Part shown: piece after piece, positions 8,391 through 16,861 of the stretch
Layout of the letters: each line of letters begins with the position of its first letter
Numbering within the stretch: position 1 is the first letter of the stretch
Assembly: GCF_002954245.1 (NCBI RefSeq)
Contig: NZ_PPTG01000028.1
Location: forward strand, 55,610-119,609
DNA from: Cryobacterium aureum
GTDB lineage: Bacteria; Actinomycetota; Actinomycetes; Actinomycetales; Microbacteriaceae
DNA: 64,000 bases
Direction of reading: 5' to 3'
The notes under the pieces: model-generated
What the model was told of the DNA's origin: nothing
What the model saw: the letters and a program-made list of their open reading frames with translations, nothing else
Database searches by the model: none
Position numbers and translations under genes: made by a program

Positions 8391-9679
8391 CAGCGCGGGC
8401 TGAGCAGCTCGTAGTCCGGCTGGATGCTCTTCATGTATCCGGTGTCGTCACGATTGAGCAGACCGCACTTCAGATACTGTTCGTGCAGGCGGGCCAGAGC
8501 GTCACGATCGAGTTCAACGCCGAGACCTGGCGTCGTGGGCACGGTGACGGCCCCCTTATGGAACGACAGCACGCCGGGCACGATCACGTCCTGGTCGGTG
8601 TCCTTCCATGGCCAGTGCGTGTCGCAGGCGTAGTCCAGGTTGGGTGTTGCGGCAGCGAGGTGAACCATGGCCGCGAGACTGATGCCGAGGTGCGAGTTGG
8701 AGTGCATCGACAGCCCAAGCCCAAAGGTCTCCGTGATGCCCGCGAGCGCCTGGGACCGCCGCAAGCCACCCCAGAAATGGTGATCAGAAAGGATGACGTC
8801 GACGGCGCCTTCGCGCACGGCCGGGGCCACATCGTCGAAACTTACGACGCACATGTTCGTGGCGAGGGGCATCGGTACTCCGCGACGCACCGCGGCCATG
8901 CCGGTGATGCTGGGCGTGGGGTCCTCGAGGTATTCCAATACTCCCTCAAGTGCCTGCCCGACCTTGATGGATGACTCAACCGACCAGGCGCCGTTCGGGT
9001 CGAGGCGCAGGGGGTGATTCGGGAATGCCTGTCGCAGTCCCCGAACGGCGTCGATCTCCTCCTCGGGGGTGAACACTCCCCCCTTGAGCTTGAGCGCGGT
9101 GAAGCCGAAATCGGTGATCATGCGTGCGGCCTGGGCAACGATGCCGGCCGTGTCCAGTGCCGCACCCCACGAATCCTCGTTCTGGCCCGGGTGGCCGGCC
9201 CACTTGTAGAACAAGTACCCGCTGAACGCGATTTCGCTGCGTACCGCACCGCCGAGCAGATCGCTCACCGGGCGACCGACAACCTTGCCCTGGATATCCA
9301 GGGCGGCGACGTCGAAAGGTGACAGCACCCGGTCCGGCGTGCTGGAGCCAGTGACCATGCCGCTCATGCCGTGGCCGCCGACGGTCGTGTCGGCGTGGAG
9401 ACCGAGGATGATGCGACGGCGCATCTCGCTGATGTTGAAGATGTCGACGCCGATGAGATCACGGGCGACCAGCTTGAGTCGGGCGATATGCGGGGCGTCT
9501 CCGTAGGTCTCGCCGAGCCCGGTGAAACCGGAATCTGTTTCGATCTCGACGATCGCGCGCAGGGCAAACGTTTCATGCACGCCAACCGTGTTCAGCAGGG
9601 GCAGGTCGCGAAACGCGATCGGGGTGATCGTGATCTTGGTCACGAGGTGGCGTTCGGATACTTCGATGGGGCTGGTCAC
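8387..9679 (-). CDS. Enolase-superfamily sugar-acid dehydratase, glucarate dehydratase-like
   Basis: 430-residue enzyme of the mandelate racemase/enolase superfamily, glucarate dehydratase branch. Expected residues are visible: the KxK base in FTALKLKGG, metal ligands in RLDPNGAW, in EYLEDPTPS and at N in ATNMCVV, the Asp in ILSDHHFWGG, and the catalytic His in HSNSHLGIS. The likely reaction is dehydration of D-glucarate or an epimer to 5-keto-4-deoxyglucarate. GTG 9679 is chosen because AAGGAG lies 9 bases upstream; the longer frame to 9892 would overlap iclR. It is clearly diverged from the GudD at 14437-15765, so it may prefer another aldarate such as galactarate or talarate. Confidence 0.87.
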   Translation of the reverse strand: MTSPIEVSERHLVTKITITPIAFRDLPLLNTVGVHETFALRAIVEIETDSGFTGLGETYGDAPHIARLKLVARDLIGVDIFNISEMRRRIILGLHADTTVGGHGMSGMVTGSSTPDRVLSPFDVAALDIQGKVVGRPVSDLLGGAVRSEIAFSGYLFYKWAGHPGQNEDSWGAALDTAGIVAQAARMITDFGFTALKLKGGVFTPEEEIDAVRGLRQAFPNHPLRLDPNGAWSVESSIKVGQALEGVLEYLEDPTPSITGMAAVRRGVPMPLATNMCVVSFDDVAPAVREGAVDVILSDHHFWGGLRRSQALAGITETFGLGLSMHSNSHLGISLAAMVHLAAATPNLDYACDTHWPWKDTDQDVIVPGVLSFHKGAVTVPTTPGLGVELDRDALARLHEQYLKCGLLNRDDTGYMKSIQPDYELLSPRW

Positions 9680-9722
9680 TGCGGGGTGCTCCTTCTGGTG
9701 GCATTGAACTGGGACCTGGGGA

Positions 9723-10577
9723 TCACGGCCAGGCGGCGTCCTTGATCGGACGAATGATCTTGCAGATCTTCTGAGCGGCCGAGCGCAACGCGGCCACGAT
9801 GTCGCTCTCGAGTTGCGGGGTGAGTCTCGCGAGGGGAAGCGAAACGCTGATCGCGTCCGAGGTCGGGTGGGCATACGGGAGGGCGACGGCAAAACATTTC
9901 AGCCCGAGGGTGTTTTCCTCGTTGTCGATGGCGTAGCCGCGCTGCCGCGTCTGGTCGAGGTCGGTATCGAGCAGAGCTCGCAGGGTGAGGGTGTGCGGAG
10001 TCAGGGGTCGGGCATCCGTTGGAATATGAGGGTCGAGATCTGCTCCACTACGCTCGGCCAGCACGGCCTTGCCGAGTGAGGTTGAGTAGGCGGGTAGGCG
10101 CCGCCCGATCCGACTGACATGACGTGAGTACCGGCTCGATGCGCGCGTGGCCAGATAGACGATGTCGAAACCGTCGAGCCTCCCGAAGTGGAACGTCTCA
10201 TCGAACTGTTCGTGGAGCTCGTCGAGATACGTTTGCACGATCGGCAGGTAAGGGTCGGCGTCGAGGTAGCTGGTTCCGGCCAACAGCGCCCGAATCCCGA
10301 TCATGTACATCGACCCCGAGCTGTCGCTGCGCACCCATCCGTGCTTGGAGAGGGTGCGCAGCAGGGCGTGCAGGCTGCTGCGGGGCACGTTCATCGCCTC
10401 GCTGAGTTCACGGATGCTGGTGGGTCGGTTCTGGCGGGCGGCCAGCCGCTCGAGCAGCTCAACCGTGCGTGCCGCAGACTTCACGTCGCGCATCCCCGAC
10501 TCCGGGGTGAGGTTCGGAGTCAGGGTGGGAGTTGAATCGGCCGGCTCGGTCACATTCGGAACGGCTGAAATCGGCAT
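9723..10577 (-). CDS. IclR-family transcriptional regulator
   Basis: 284-residue repressor or activator. The N-terminal winged helix-turn-helix spans about residues 30-95 (AARTVELLERLAARQ ... IRELSEAMNVPRSSLHALLRTL). It is followed by an IclR effector domain with the LGKAVLA and YAIDNEEN segments typical of the family. ATG 10577 has GAAGGAG six bases upstream and is preferred over TTG 10583. It is followed at 43 bases by the aldarate dehydratase and probably controls that operon and perhaps the importer. A TTCCTTGGA just upstream could be an autoregulatory half-match to the 679-700 palindrome. The effector is probably a sugar-acid intermediate, by inference. Confidence 0.92.
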   Translation of the reverse strand: MPISAVPNVTEPADSTPTLTPNLTPESGMRDVKSAARTVELLERLAARQNRPTSIRELSEAMNVPRSSLHALLRTLSKHGWVRSDSSGSMYMIGIRALLAGTSYLDADPYLPIVQTYLDELHEQFDETFHFGRLDGFDIVYLATRASSRYSRHVSRIGRRLPAYSTSLGKAVLAERSGADLDPHIPTDARPLTPHTLTLRALLDTDLDQTRQRGYAIDNEENTLGLKCFAVALPYAHPTSDAISVSLPLARLTPQLESDIVAALRSAAQKICKIIRPIKDAAWP

Positions 10578-10661
10578 CGTCAACTCCTTCGTGAGACGCC
10601 CTTCCTTGGACGCAATCTGCTGGTGAGCCTAGTCGAGCGGCTGGGTCGCGTCCACGTATAT

Positions 10662-10678
10662 GGATGACGACTTCATCC
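10662..10678. promoter_or_regulatory. Inverted repeat GGATGA-N5-TCATCC between kdgD and iclR
   Basis: A six-base perfect inverted repeat lies just after the kdgD stop and about 85 bases before the iclR start. It could be a small terminator stem for kdgD or a regulator site for iclR. There is no T-run, so termination is doubtful. Confidence 0.3.
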
Positions 10679-10685
10679 GTGACAT

Positions 10686-11615
10686 TCAGTCGACCGGTAC
10701 CGCGCGTTCGGCAAGAACGCGGCGGCCCGCAGCGAGAATGCTGGCGAGTTCGGTGACGTGAACTGCCGAGGCATTGCGCAGTGGCGGGCGCACGCTTCCG
10801 GTATCGATGCCGCCCAGCGCAGCACCCGCCTTGACGAGCGCCACGGCGTAGCCGGGACCCTGATCACGCAAAGCAACGAGTGGGTGGAAGAATTCGCGGT
10901 TGAGGGCATTCGTCAGCTCGGTGTCACCCGAGATGAGCGAGTCGTAGAACGCGACCGAGAGCTCAGGGGCGAAGGCGAAGGTCGCCGAGGAATACAGCTC
11001 AACGCCAATGGCCCGGTAGGCGGCCTGAGATGACTCGGCGGTGGGCAGCCCGTTGAAGAACTGAAATTCCTTGCCGGCGGCCGTGGTCGAATCCTCGACA
11101 GCGCGCACGATGCGGGACATGAGATCGAGGTCGCCGACGCCGTCCTTAAAACCGATGACGGTCGGAAAGGTGGAGACTTCCACGGCAGCCGCCACGGTGA
11201 ACTGGGCGTTTCCGCGATGGTAGACGATGATGGGAAGGTCGGTGGAGTCAGCGACGGCTCGCACGTAGTCGAGGATTCCGGCCATTGGGCTGCCCACGAG
11301 GTAGGGCGGCAGCAGCAGCAGGCCGTCGGCGCCGGCATCCTCTGCCCGACGTGCCATGAGCTTGGCCGAGGCGATCGGGCCGCCAGCTCCGGCAAAGACG
11401 GGGACGCGGCCTGCCGTGACGGTCACCGTGGTGGCGACGATCTCGGCGAACTCGTCGACGGCGAGGGTGTGGAATTCGCCCGTGCCGCAGGCCACAAAGA
11501 TTCCGCCAGGACCGTAGCTGATTCCGTGCTCGAGGTGAGCGGTGAGCGCCTCGTGGTTGACGGTGTCATCCTCATGGAATGGCGTAATCGGGAAAAACAA
11601 TATTCCGTCGAGCAC
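10686..11615 (-). CDS. kdgD: 5-dehydro-4-deoxyglucarate dehydratase (KdgD-like, DapA superfamily)
   Basis: 309-residue class I aldolase-fold enzyme that dehydrates and decarboxylates 5-keto-4-deoxy-D-glucarate to 2-oxoglutarate semialdehyde. The catalytic Tyr is in LPIIVYHRGN, the Schiff-base Lys in TVIGFKDGVGD, and the N-terminal GTGEF loop is typical of KdgD within the dihydrodipicolinate synthase superfamily. The start is GTG 11615 with GGAG seven bases upstream. It diverges from lysR across a short gap that carries a LysR-type box. It forms the middle step between the glucarate dehydratases and the semialdehyde dehydrogenase in this island. Confidence 0.9.
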   Translation of the reverse strand: MLDGILFFPITPFHEDDTVNHEALTAHLEHGISYGPGGIFVACGTGEFHTLAVDEFAEIVATTVTVTAGRVPVFAGAGGPIASAKLMARRAEDAGADGLLLLPPYLVGSPMAGILDYVRAVADSTDLPIIVYHRGNAQFTVAAAVEVSTFPTVIGFKDGVGDLDLMSRIVRAVEDSTTAAGKEFQFFNGLPTAESSQAAYRAIGVELYSSATFAFAPELSVAFYDSLISGDTELTNALNREFFHPLVALRDQGPGYAVALVKAGAALGGIDTGSVRPPLRNASAVHVTELASILAAGRRVLAERAVPVD

Positions 11616-11688
11616 GGCAAGACTCCTTTGGTCGGCTGCACACTGCAGCGGCTATGTCGAAAACGATAAAGAGAAATCGATTCAAGTC

Positions 11689-11711
11689 CAAGCTAAAATA
11701 TGCACAGCTTG
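11689..11711. promoter_or_regulatory. LysR-type T-N11-A operator between kdgD and lysR
   Basis: CAAGCT (11689-11694) and AGCTTG (11706-11711) form a perfect inverted repeat with an 11-base spacer. This matches the T-N11-A consensus of LysR regulators, and it sits 18 bases before the lysR start. A second, looser repeat CGAT-N8-ATCG lies at 11664-11679. The position suits autorepression of lysR and activation of divergent kdgD. Confidence 0.65.
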
Positions 11712-11728
11712 ATACAAGGAGTAGATCG

Positions 11729-12703
11729 ATGTTTTCGCTGGTGCAGTTGGAGTGTTTTATCGCCGTGGCCGAGGAACTGCATTTCGGCGCCGCTGCCGAA
11801 CGCCTGCGTATCACGCAGCCACCGTTGAGCCGCCAAATTCAGCTGCTCGAGCGTGAGCTCGGCGCGCTGTTGTTCAATCGCACCAGCAGGCGCGTGGAGA
11901 TGACGGCGGCGGGCGCGTCGCTGTTACCGAGCGCGCGGCGGGTGCTCGACCTGGCAGCCAAGATGGCCGTCGATGTGCGCCGGGTCGCGTCGGGAGCGGC
12001 GGGTACCCTCACCGTGGCCTACACGGCCATGGCGGCTCAGAGCGCACTGCCCCTGTTCATTCGGCGCGCCGCCGCGGACATGCCTGACGTAAGCCTCGTG
12101 CTGCGCGAGCTCGTGACGACCGATCAGATGGACCAACTCGTGAAGGGAACCGTTGACCTCGGGCTCTTGCGGCCCCTGGTGGCGCGGCCGGGCATCCAGA
12201 CTCGCGAGATCATGTCTGAGCGGATGGTTGCGGCCATTCCCGCTCCCAGCCGGCTCGCGCAACCGACCGATCCAATCTCGCTGCTCGACTTCGAGCACGA
12301 ACGTTTGCTGATGTACTCGCCCACCGAGGCTCGGTATTTCCACGACCTGCTGCTGCGCCTGTTCGCCGCGAGCGGCAGCCAGCCGGTTGTGATCCAGTAC
12401 GCGAGCCAGGTTCCGGCGCTGCTCGCGCTCGTGCAGGCAGGCCTCGGGCTGACTCTCGTGCCAGCATCCGCGCAACGCTTCGCGCCGGAAGGTGTGGTCT
12501 TCCGCGACCTCGACTCGAACTCGCCCGCTGACCGGCTCAACATCGTGCACCTCGACGTGGCCTGGAGTGAGGAGAGCACCAACCCGGCCGTGGCAAAAGC
12601 TGTTGAAATGCTGACGCGCCCGGAGGCGTCCGCCGTGGTTGCGCTGGGCGACCCTCAGGCCGACGCCGCGGAAGAAACTCCGGGAACCGCCCCGGCACCG
12701 TGA
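11729..12703 (+). CDS. LysR-family transcriptional regulator
   Basis: 324 residues. The N-terminal helix-turn-helix reads LECFIAVAEELHFGAAAERLRITQ, then PLSRQIQLLERELG, the standard LysR start. A substrate-binding-like effector domain fills the remainder. ATG 11729 has AAGGAG seven bases upstream; the longer frame from 11654 has no ribosome site and would cover the operator. The gene sits between divergent kdgD and the downstream semialdehyde dehydrogenase and gudD, so it very likely controls the glucarate pathway in response to a sugar acid. The effector identity is inferred from context only. An Ala/Pro-rich tail follows the effector domain. Confidence 0.93.
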   Translation: MFSLVQLECFIAVAEELHFGAAAERLRITQPPLSRQIQLLERELGALLFNRTSRRVEMTAAGASLLPSARRVLDLAAKMAVDVRRVASGAAGTLTVAYTAMAAQSALPLFIRRAAADMPDVSLVLRELVTTDQMDQLVKGTVDLGLLRPLVARPGIQTREIMSERMVAAIPAPSRLAQPTDPISLLDFEHERLLMYSPTEARYFHDLLLRLFAASGSQPVVIQYASQVPALLALVQAGLGLTLVPASAQRFAPEGVVFRDLDSNSPADRLNIVHLDVAWSEESTNPAVAKAVEMLTRPEASAVVALGDPQADAAEETPGTAPAP

Positions 12704-12735
12704 TCGATGCTTTGCGCGCATCAGTGCATGCAGAT

Positions 12736-12770
12736 TTCAAGTTGAAGCGGCATCGGTTCATTCCTAGGCT
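12736..12770 (+). promoter_or_regulatory. Promoter with overlapping palindrome for the semialdehyde dehydrogenase-gudD pair
   Basis: TTGAAG (12742-12747), a 17-base spacer and TAGGCT (12765-12770) make a reasonable sigma-70-type promoter 43 bases before the aldehyde dehydrogenase start. The -35 box overlaps a perfect TTCAA-G-TTGAA palindrome (12736-12746), which could be a regulator site. Confidence 0.5.
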
Positions 12771-12812
12771 TGGTGGCAGTCCGCGTGACCCGCCGCCCGA
12801 AGGAGTGCTTAC

Positions 12813-14423
12813 ATGACCGTGCCGACCGCAACCACGCAGCCCACCGTTCTCACCGGGTCTTCCCTGATTGGCGGGGTTTCCGTGCGCGGAACCCGCGGCG
12901 AAGTCTGCGCGGTAAACCCGGTCACCGGCCACACTCTCACCCCGGCGTACGGCCTTGTCGGCGTTGAGGAGGTCGACCAGGCTGCGGAACTCGCCTGGAC
13001 GGCGTTTGCCAGCTATCGCAAGACCTCGCCCCATGCGCGGGCGGCCTTTCTCGAGACCATTGCCGACAACATCGCGGCCCTCGGGGCGGCCCTGACCGAC
13101 CGGGTCATTGCTGAGACCGGCCTTCCCGTTCCCCGCGTGATCGGCGAAACGGGCCGCACCGTCGGCCAGCTGCGCCTCTTCGCCGCGGTGCTGCGCGAAG
13201 GCAACTTTCACGGCGCCCGAATCGACCCGGCGCAGCCCGACCGTGCCCCACTGCCGCGCCCAGACATCCGCTTGCGGTCAATCGCCCTCGGACCGGTCGC
13301 CGTCTTCGGCGCGAGCAACTTTCCGCTGGCTTTCTCGGTCGCCGGCGGCGATACCGCCTCGGCGCTTGCTGCCGGATGCCCCGTGATCGTCAAGGCGCAC
13401 AGCGCCCATCCGGGCACGTCCGAACTCATCGGCCGGGCGATCAGCGCGGCGGTCGCGCACCATGAGCTGCCGATCGGGGTGTTCTCGCTGCTGTTCGGTG
13501 GCGGGGCTTCGGTCGGCACCGCCCTCGTGACCCACCCGCGCATCAAAGCCGTCGGCTTCACCGGATCCCGCCGTGGCGGGCTAGCGCTCGTGGCAGCGGC
13601 CGCCAGCCGCCCCGAACCGATTCCCGTATACGCGGAGATGAGCAGCATCAACCCGGTCTTCGTTCTGCCGGGCGCCCTCGCTCGCAACGCGGCTGGCCTC
13701 GGCGAGCAGTGGATCGCATCCGTTGTAACCGGAACCGGCCAGCTCTGTACGAGCCCCGGATTGGTCTTCGTGCCCGAAGGCGCCGACGGGCTTGCGTTCA
13801 CGGCCGCCGCAGTCGCCGCTGCGGCAAAGGTCAGCGCCGCGCCGATGCTCACTGCGGGCATCAAGGACGCCTTCGATCGCGGCGCCGCGGCGTTCCACGA
13901 CCATGCCGGCGTTCAGAACCTCGCCGCCGGTACCCCCAACGCCGCTGTGGTCGTGGGCGCCGCGCCGCAGATCTTCGCGACCGACGCCGCGACGTTTCTC
14001 GCTGACCCCGCGCTGCAGGAAGAGGTGTTCGGCCCCGCGAGCCTCGTCGTGACCGTGCGCGACACCATCCAGATGGCGCAGATTCTGGCCGGGCTCGAAG
14101 GGCAGCTGACCGTGACGCTGCACACCGACGCTGACGAGCCCGGTTCCGCTGATCTGTTGGAGGCGGCCGAGTTGCGCTCCGGACGAGTGCTCTTCAACGG
14201 TTGGCCGACCGGCGTCGAGGTCGTCTCCGCGATGGTGCACGGCGGGCCCTTCCCCGCGACGTCGAACGCGCAGGGCACCTCCGTTGGCACCCTGGCGATC
14301 GATCGGTTCCTGCGCCCGGTGAGCTACCAAAACGTGCCAGCGGCGCTGCTGCCGGAGGCGTTGCGGGACGACAACCCGCTCGGCATCTTTCGTCAACACA
14401 ATGGCCAACTCGCGCGCGACTAG
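12813..14423 (+). CDS. 2,5-dioxovalerate (2-oxoglutarate semialdehyde) dehydrogenase
   Basis: 536-residue aldehyde dehydrogenase of the subgroup that oxidises 2-oxoglutarate semialdehyde to 2-oxoglutarate, usually with NADP. The N-terminal cofactor region contains [15 protein letters not shown] and [14 protein letters not shown]. The general-base Glu lies in [12 protein letters not shown] and the nucleophile Cys in [10 protein letters not shown]. These, especially [10 protein letters not shown], are typical of the subgroup found in glucarate and pentose oxidation clusters. ATG 12813 has GAAGGAG upstream. It is the third enzymatic step after a glucarate dehydratase and KdgD, and it is tightly followed by gudD. 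Confidence 0.92.
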   Translation: MTVPTATTQPTVLTGSSLIGGVSVRGTRGEVCAVNPVTGHTLTPAYGLVGVEEVDQAAELAWTAFASYRKTSPHARAAFLETIADNIAALGAALTDRVIAETGLPVPRVIGETGRTVGQLRLFAAVLREGNFHGARIDPAQPDRAPLPRPDIRLRSIALGPVAVFGASNFPLAFSVAGGDTASALAAGCPVIVKAHSAHPGTSELIGRAISAAVAHHELPIGVFSLLFGGGASVGTALVTHPRIKAVGFTGSRRGGLALVAAAASRPEPIPVYAEMSSINPVFVLPGALARNAAGLGEQWIASVVTGTGQLCTSPGLVFVPEGADGLAFTAAAVAAAAKVSAAPMLTAGIKDAFDRGAAAFHDHAGVQNLAAGTPNAAVVVGAAPQIFATDAATFLADPALQEEVFGPASLVVTVRDTIQMAQILAGLEGQLTVTLHTDADEPGSADLLEAAELRSGRVLFNGWPTGVEVVSAMVHGGPFPATSNAQGTSVGTLAIDRFLRPVSYQNVPAALLPEALRDDNPLGIFRQHNGQLARD

Positions 14424-14436
14424 AACGGTATCCCTG

Positions 14437-15765
14437 ATGACTTCCAGCCCAACGATCGAGTCGATGCGGGTAGTGCCGGTCGCCGGCCACGACAGTATGT
14501 TGCTCAATCTCAGCGGCGCCCACGGCCCCTTCTTCACCCGCAACATCGTGCTTCTGACCGACTCGAACGGTAATACCGGAGTGGGGGAAGTCCCCGGCGG
14601 CGAGCCGATTCGACGTACCCTGGAAGACGCGCGGGTGTTCGTGGTCGGATCGCGCCTCGGTGATTATCTGAACACCCTGCGCCGCGTGCGCCTGCAGTTC
14701 AAGGACCGCGATTCCGGTGGCCGCGGGGCGCAAACTTTTGACCTCCGCACGACCATCCACGTAGTCACCGCACTCGAAGCGGCCCACCTCGATCTTCTGG
14801 GCCAGCACCTCGGCGTGCCCGTTGCGGCTCTGCTCGGCGAGGGCCAGCAACGTGACGCCGTAGACACCCTCGGTTATCTGTTTTTTGTCGGCGACAAAAA
14901 CCGAACCGACTTGCCGTACGTGCAGACAGACCCGGGAACGGATGCCTGGTCGCAGGTTCGCCACGAGGCCGCCCTCGACCCGGAAGGCATCGTGGGGCAG
15001 GCCGAGGCCGCCTTCGAGCGCTACGGATTTCGCGATTTTAAGCTCAAGGGCGGGGTGCTTCCCGCCTGGGACGAAGCCGAGGCGATCAAGGCTCTGGCGA
15101 CCCGGTTTCCCGAAGCGCGCGTCACCCTGGACCCGAATGGTGGCTGGCTGCTCGAGCAGGCTGTGGCCGTGGGTCGGTCCCTGCGCGACGTGCTCGCCTA
15201 CGCCGAAGACCCGGTCGGTGCGGAGGGCGTCTATTCCGGACGGGAGATCATGGCGGAGTTCAAACGGGCCACCGGGCTGCCAACGGCGACCAACATGATC
15301 GCGACCGACTGGCGTGAACTGGGTCACACCATCCGTTCGAATGCCGTTGATATTCCGCTTGCAGATCCGCATTTCTGGACGATGGCCGGATCCGTGCGCG
15401 TTGCGCAGCTGTGCAACGACTGGGGATTGCAGTGGGGATCGCACTCGAACAACCACTTTGACGTGTCGCTGGCCATGTTCACCCACGTCGCTGCCGCGGC
15501 GCCCGGCACGCCGACCGCGATCGACACACACTGGATCTGGCAGGACGGGCAGAACCTCACGGCGAATCCTCCGCAGATTCGGGGCGGTCAGATCGCTGTT
15601 CCAACCGAGCCTGGACTCGGCGTGACCATCGATGAGGAGCGCCTCTTCGCCGCGCACGAACTTTATCTGAGTCGCGGACTCGGCGGTCGCGACGACTCGG
15701 TTGCGATGCAGTACCTCGTCGATGGCTGGGCGTTCGATCCTAAGCGGCCAGCCCTCGACCGGTGA
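14437..15765 (+). CDS. gudD: Glucarate dehydratase
   Basis: 442-residue enolase-superfamily enzyme that converts D-glucarate to 5-keto-4-deoxy-D-glucarate. It resembles enterobacterial GudD closely along its whole length: [18 protein letters not shown] at the start, [10 protein letters not shown] with the KxK base, [43 protein letters not shown], and the catalytic His in [14 protein letters not shown]. The start at ATG 14437 matches the usual length; a start at 14401 would overlap the dehydrogenase. No strong ribosome site is seen, so coupling to the upstream gene is likely. With the other dehydratase at 8387-9679 the island has two paralogues. Confidence 0.95.
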   Translation: MTSSPTIESMRVVPVAGHDSMLLNLSGAHGPFFTRNIVLLTDSNGNTGVGEVPGGEPIRRTLEDARVFVVGSRLGDYLNTLRRVRLQFKDRDSGGRGAQTFDLRTTIHVVTALEAAHLDLLGQHLGVPVAALLGEGQQRDAVDTLGYLFFVGDKNRTDLPYVQTDPGTDAWSQVRHEAALDPEGIVGQAEAAFERYGFRDFKLKGGVLPAWDEAEAIKALATRFPEARVTLDPNGGWLLEQAVAVGRSLRDVLAYAEDPVGAEGVYSGREIMAEFKRATGLPTATNMIATDWRELGHTIRSNAVDIPLADPHFWTMAGSVRVAQLCNDWGLQWGSHSNNHFDVSLAMFTHVAAAAPGTPTAIDTHWIWQDGQNLTANPPQIRGGQIAVPTEPGLGVTIDEERLFAAHELYLSRGLGGRDDSVAMQYLVDGWAFDPKRPALDR

Positions 15766-15780
15766 AGTCGCTCACGCGCG

Positions 15781-16326
15781 CTAGTCAGTTTCAGTAGGGG
15801 CTGCACGCTGCGACAGCGGTACAAAGCTGGGGTCGTCGATGCCGACGTCGTGCTGCCAGGTGGGAGCGAGGCGACGGAGCCGCAGCATGCGCCACTGCCA
15901 GAACGCCCAGAACGTCGGCCAGAGCGCGAGCGTAGCCGGTCGACCTCGAAAAATGAGCTGGTCGCGGTAGAGCGTCTTGCCGGTGCCAGCCGGATCGGGG
16001 GCGATCGCCATGCGGTGGTCCCACAGCGTCACCGCGCTCAGCGCACCGGACACACCACGCCCGGTATCGCGCAGGATGCGCACCCCGTCGGGGCGGTGCG
16101 TGGAATTGGCGAGCCGAATGATCTGGGTGCCCATCGGCACGAGGCCGAGCATGGAGAACACGGCGGGGTGTTCACCGGGCTCCCAGCGGGTGGGAAACCC
16201 GTCGGCTTCGAGCGATTGAACCGCCATGAACGGGCTGCTCACCTCGCGAAATACGGCGGGGCTGTGGATGGCGTGCCAGGCGGCATCCGGTGTGCAGTTC
16301 AGGATCTCTTTGAGCAGTACGCGCAT
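15781..16326 (-). CDS. SRPBCC/START-like protein, function unknown
   Basis: About 181 residues from ATG 16326 to the stop at 15781. The N-terminus RVLLKEILNCTPDAAWHAIHSPAVFREVSSPFM looks like the first strand and helix of the SRPBCC (polyketide cyclase/START) ligand-binding fold. The middle contains LWDHRMAIAPDPAGTGKTLYRDQL, a strand pattern typical of that fold, and the C-terminus is aromatic and basic. I see no catalytic motif. A longer frame to 16770 exists but would run under the divergent EVE gene. It converges with gudD. The fold assignment is moderate and the function open. Confidence 0.65.
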   Translation of the reverse strand: MRVLLKEILNCTPDAAWHAIHSPAVFREVSSPFMAVQSLEADGFPTRWEPGEHPAVFSMLGLVPMGTQIIRLANSTHRPDGVRILRDTGRGVSGALSAVTLWDHRMAIAPDPAGTGKTLYRDQLIFRGRPATLALWPTFWAFWQWRMLRLRRLAPTWQHDVGIDDPSFVPLSQRAAPTETD

Positions 16327-16383
16327 CTGCCCAGTCTGGTTGACGGTGGTCTGCAGTACAACTGAATGCAGTACAAATGAAGG

Positions 16384-16824
16384 GTGGCAATTCGGTTCTG
16401 GCTCGTTGTGGTGCACCGCGAGCACGTGCTCCGCGGTGTCGATCTGGGCATCGCCCGCGCCAACCGCGGCGCCGGTGACCTGATCGCCCAGATGGGTGAA
16501 GCCGACGGCATCGTCTATTACTCGCCGAAAACGGCGATCGAAGGGGATCCGCTCAAGGAATTCACCGCGATCGGCCGCATAGCGGATGCCCACGCCTACC
16601 AGGTGGGCGACCCCGGCAGCGAGCGTCGGCCGTGGCGACGCCGTGCCGACTACGATCTGGATGCCTGGCCCACGAGCATCCGCCCGCTGCTGTCGGTGTT
16701 GCAACTGACCCGCGGCAACCCGGACTGGGGTTTTCAACTGCGCCGCGGCGTGCTCGAGATCTCGCGGCACGACTTTGAGATGATTCGGCAGCAGATGCGC
16801 CGACCGTCCGCCGACGACCGGTAG
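16384..16824 (+). CDS. EVE-domain (PUA-like) protein
   Basis: 146 residues with the EVE-domain start FWLVVVHREHVLRG and the aromatic-cage-like motif GIVYYSPKTAIEGD, followed by FTAIGRIADAHAYQV. EVE domains belong to the PUA-like fold and in other proteins bind modified bases in DNA or RNA. GTG 16384 starts it, 57 bases from the divergent SRPBCC gene. As a stand-alone EVE protein its partner is unknown. No nuclease or methylase is next to it. Confidence 0.82.
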   Translation: MAIRFWLVVVHREHVLRGVDLGIARANRGAGDLIAQMGEADGIVYYSPKTAIEGDPLKEFTAIGRIADAHAYQVGDPGSERRPWRRRADYDLDAWPTSIRPLLSVLQLTRGNPDWGFQLRRGVLEISRHDFEMIRQQMRRPSADDR

Positions 16825-16861
16825 GGCGTTTGATCAGCATTCCGTTATTAGACTCAAGCGC

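Noticed and set aside
16327..16770. Longer start for the SRPBCC gene
   Set aside because: It would lie under the divergent EVE gene, and the added residues have no similarity to the fold.
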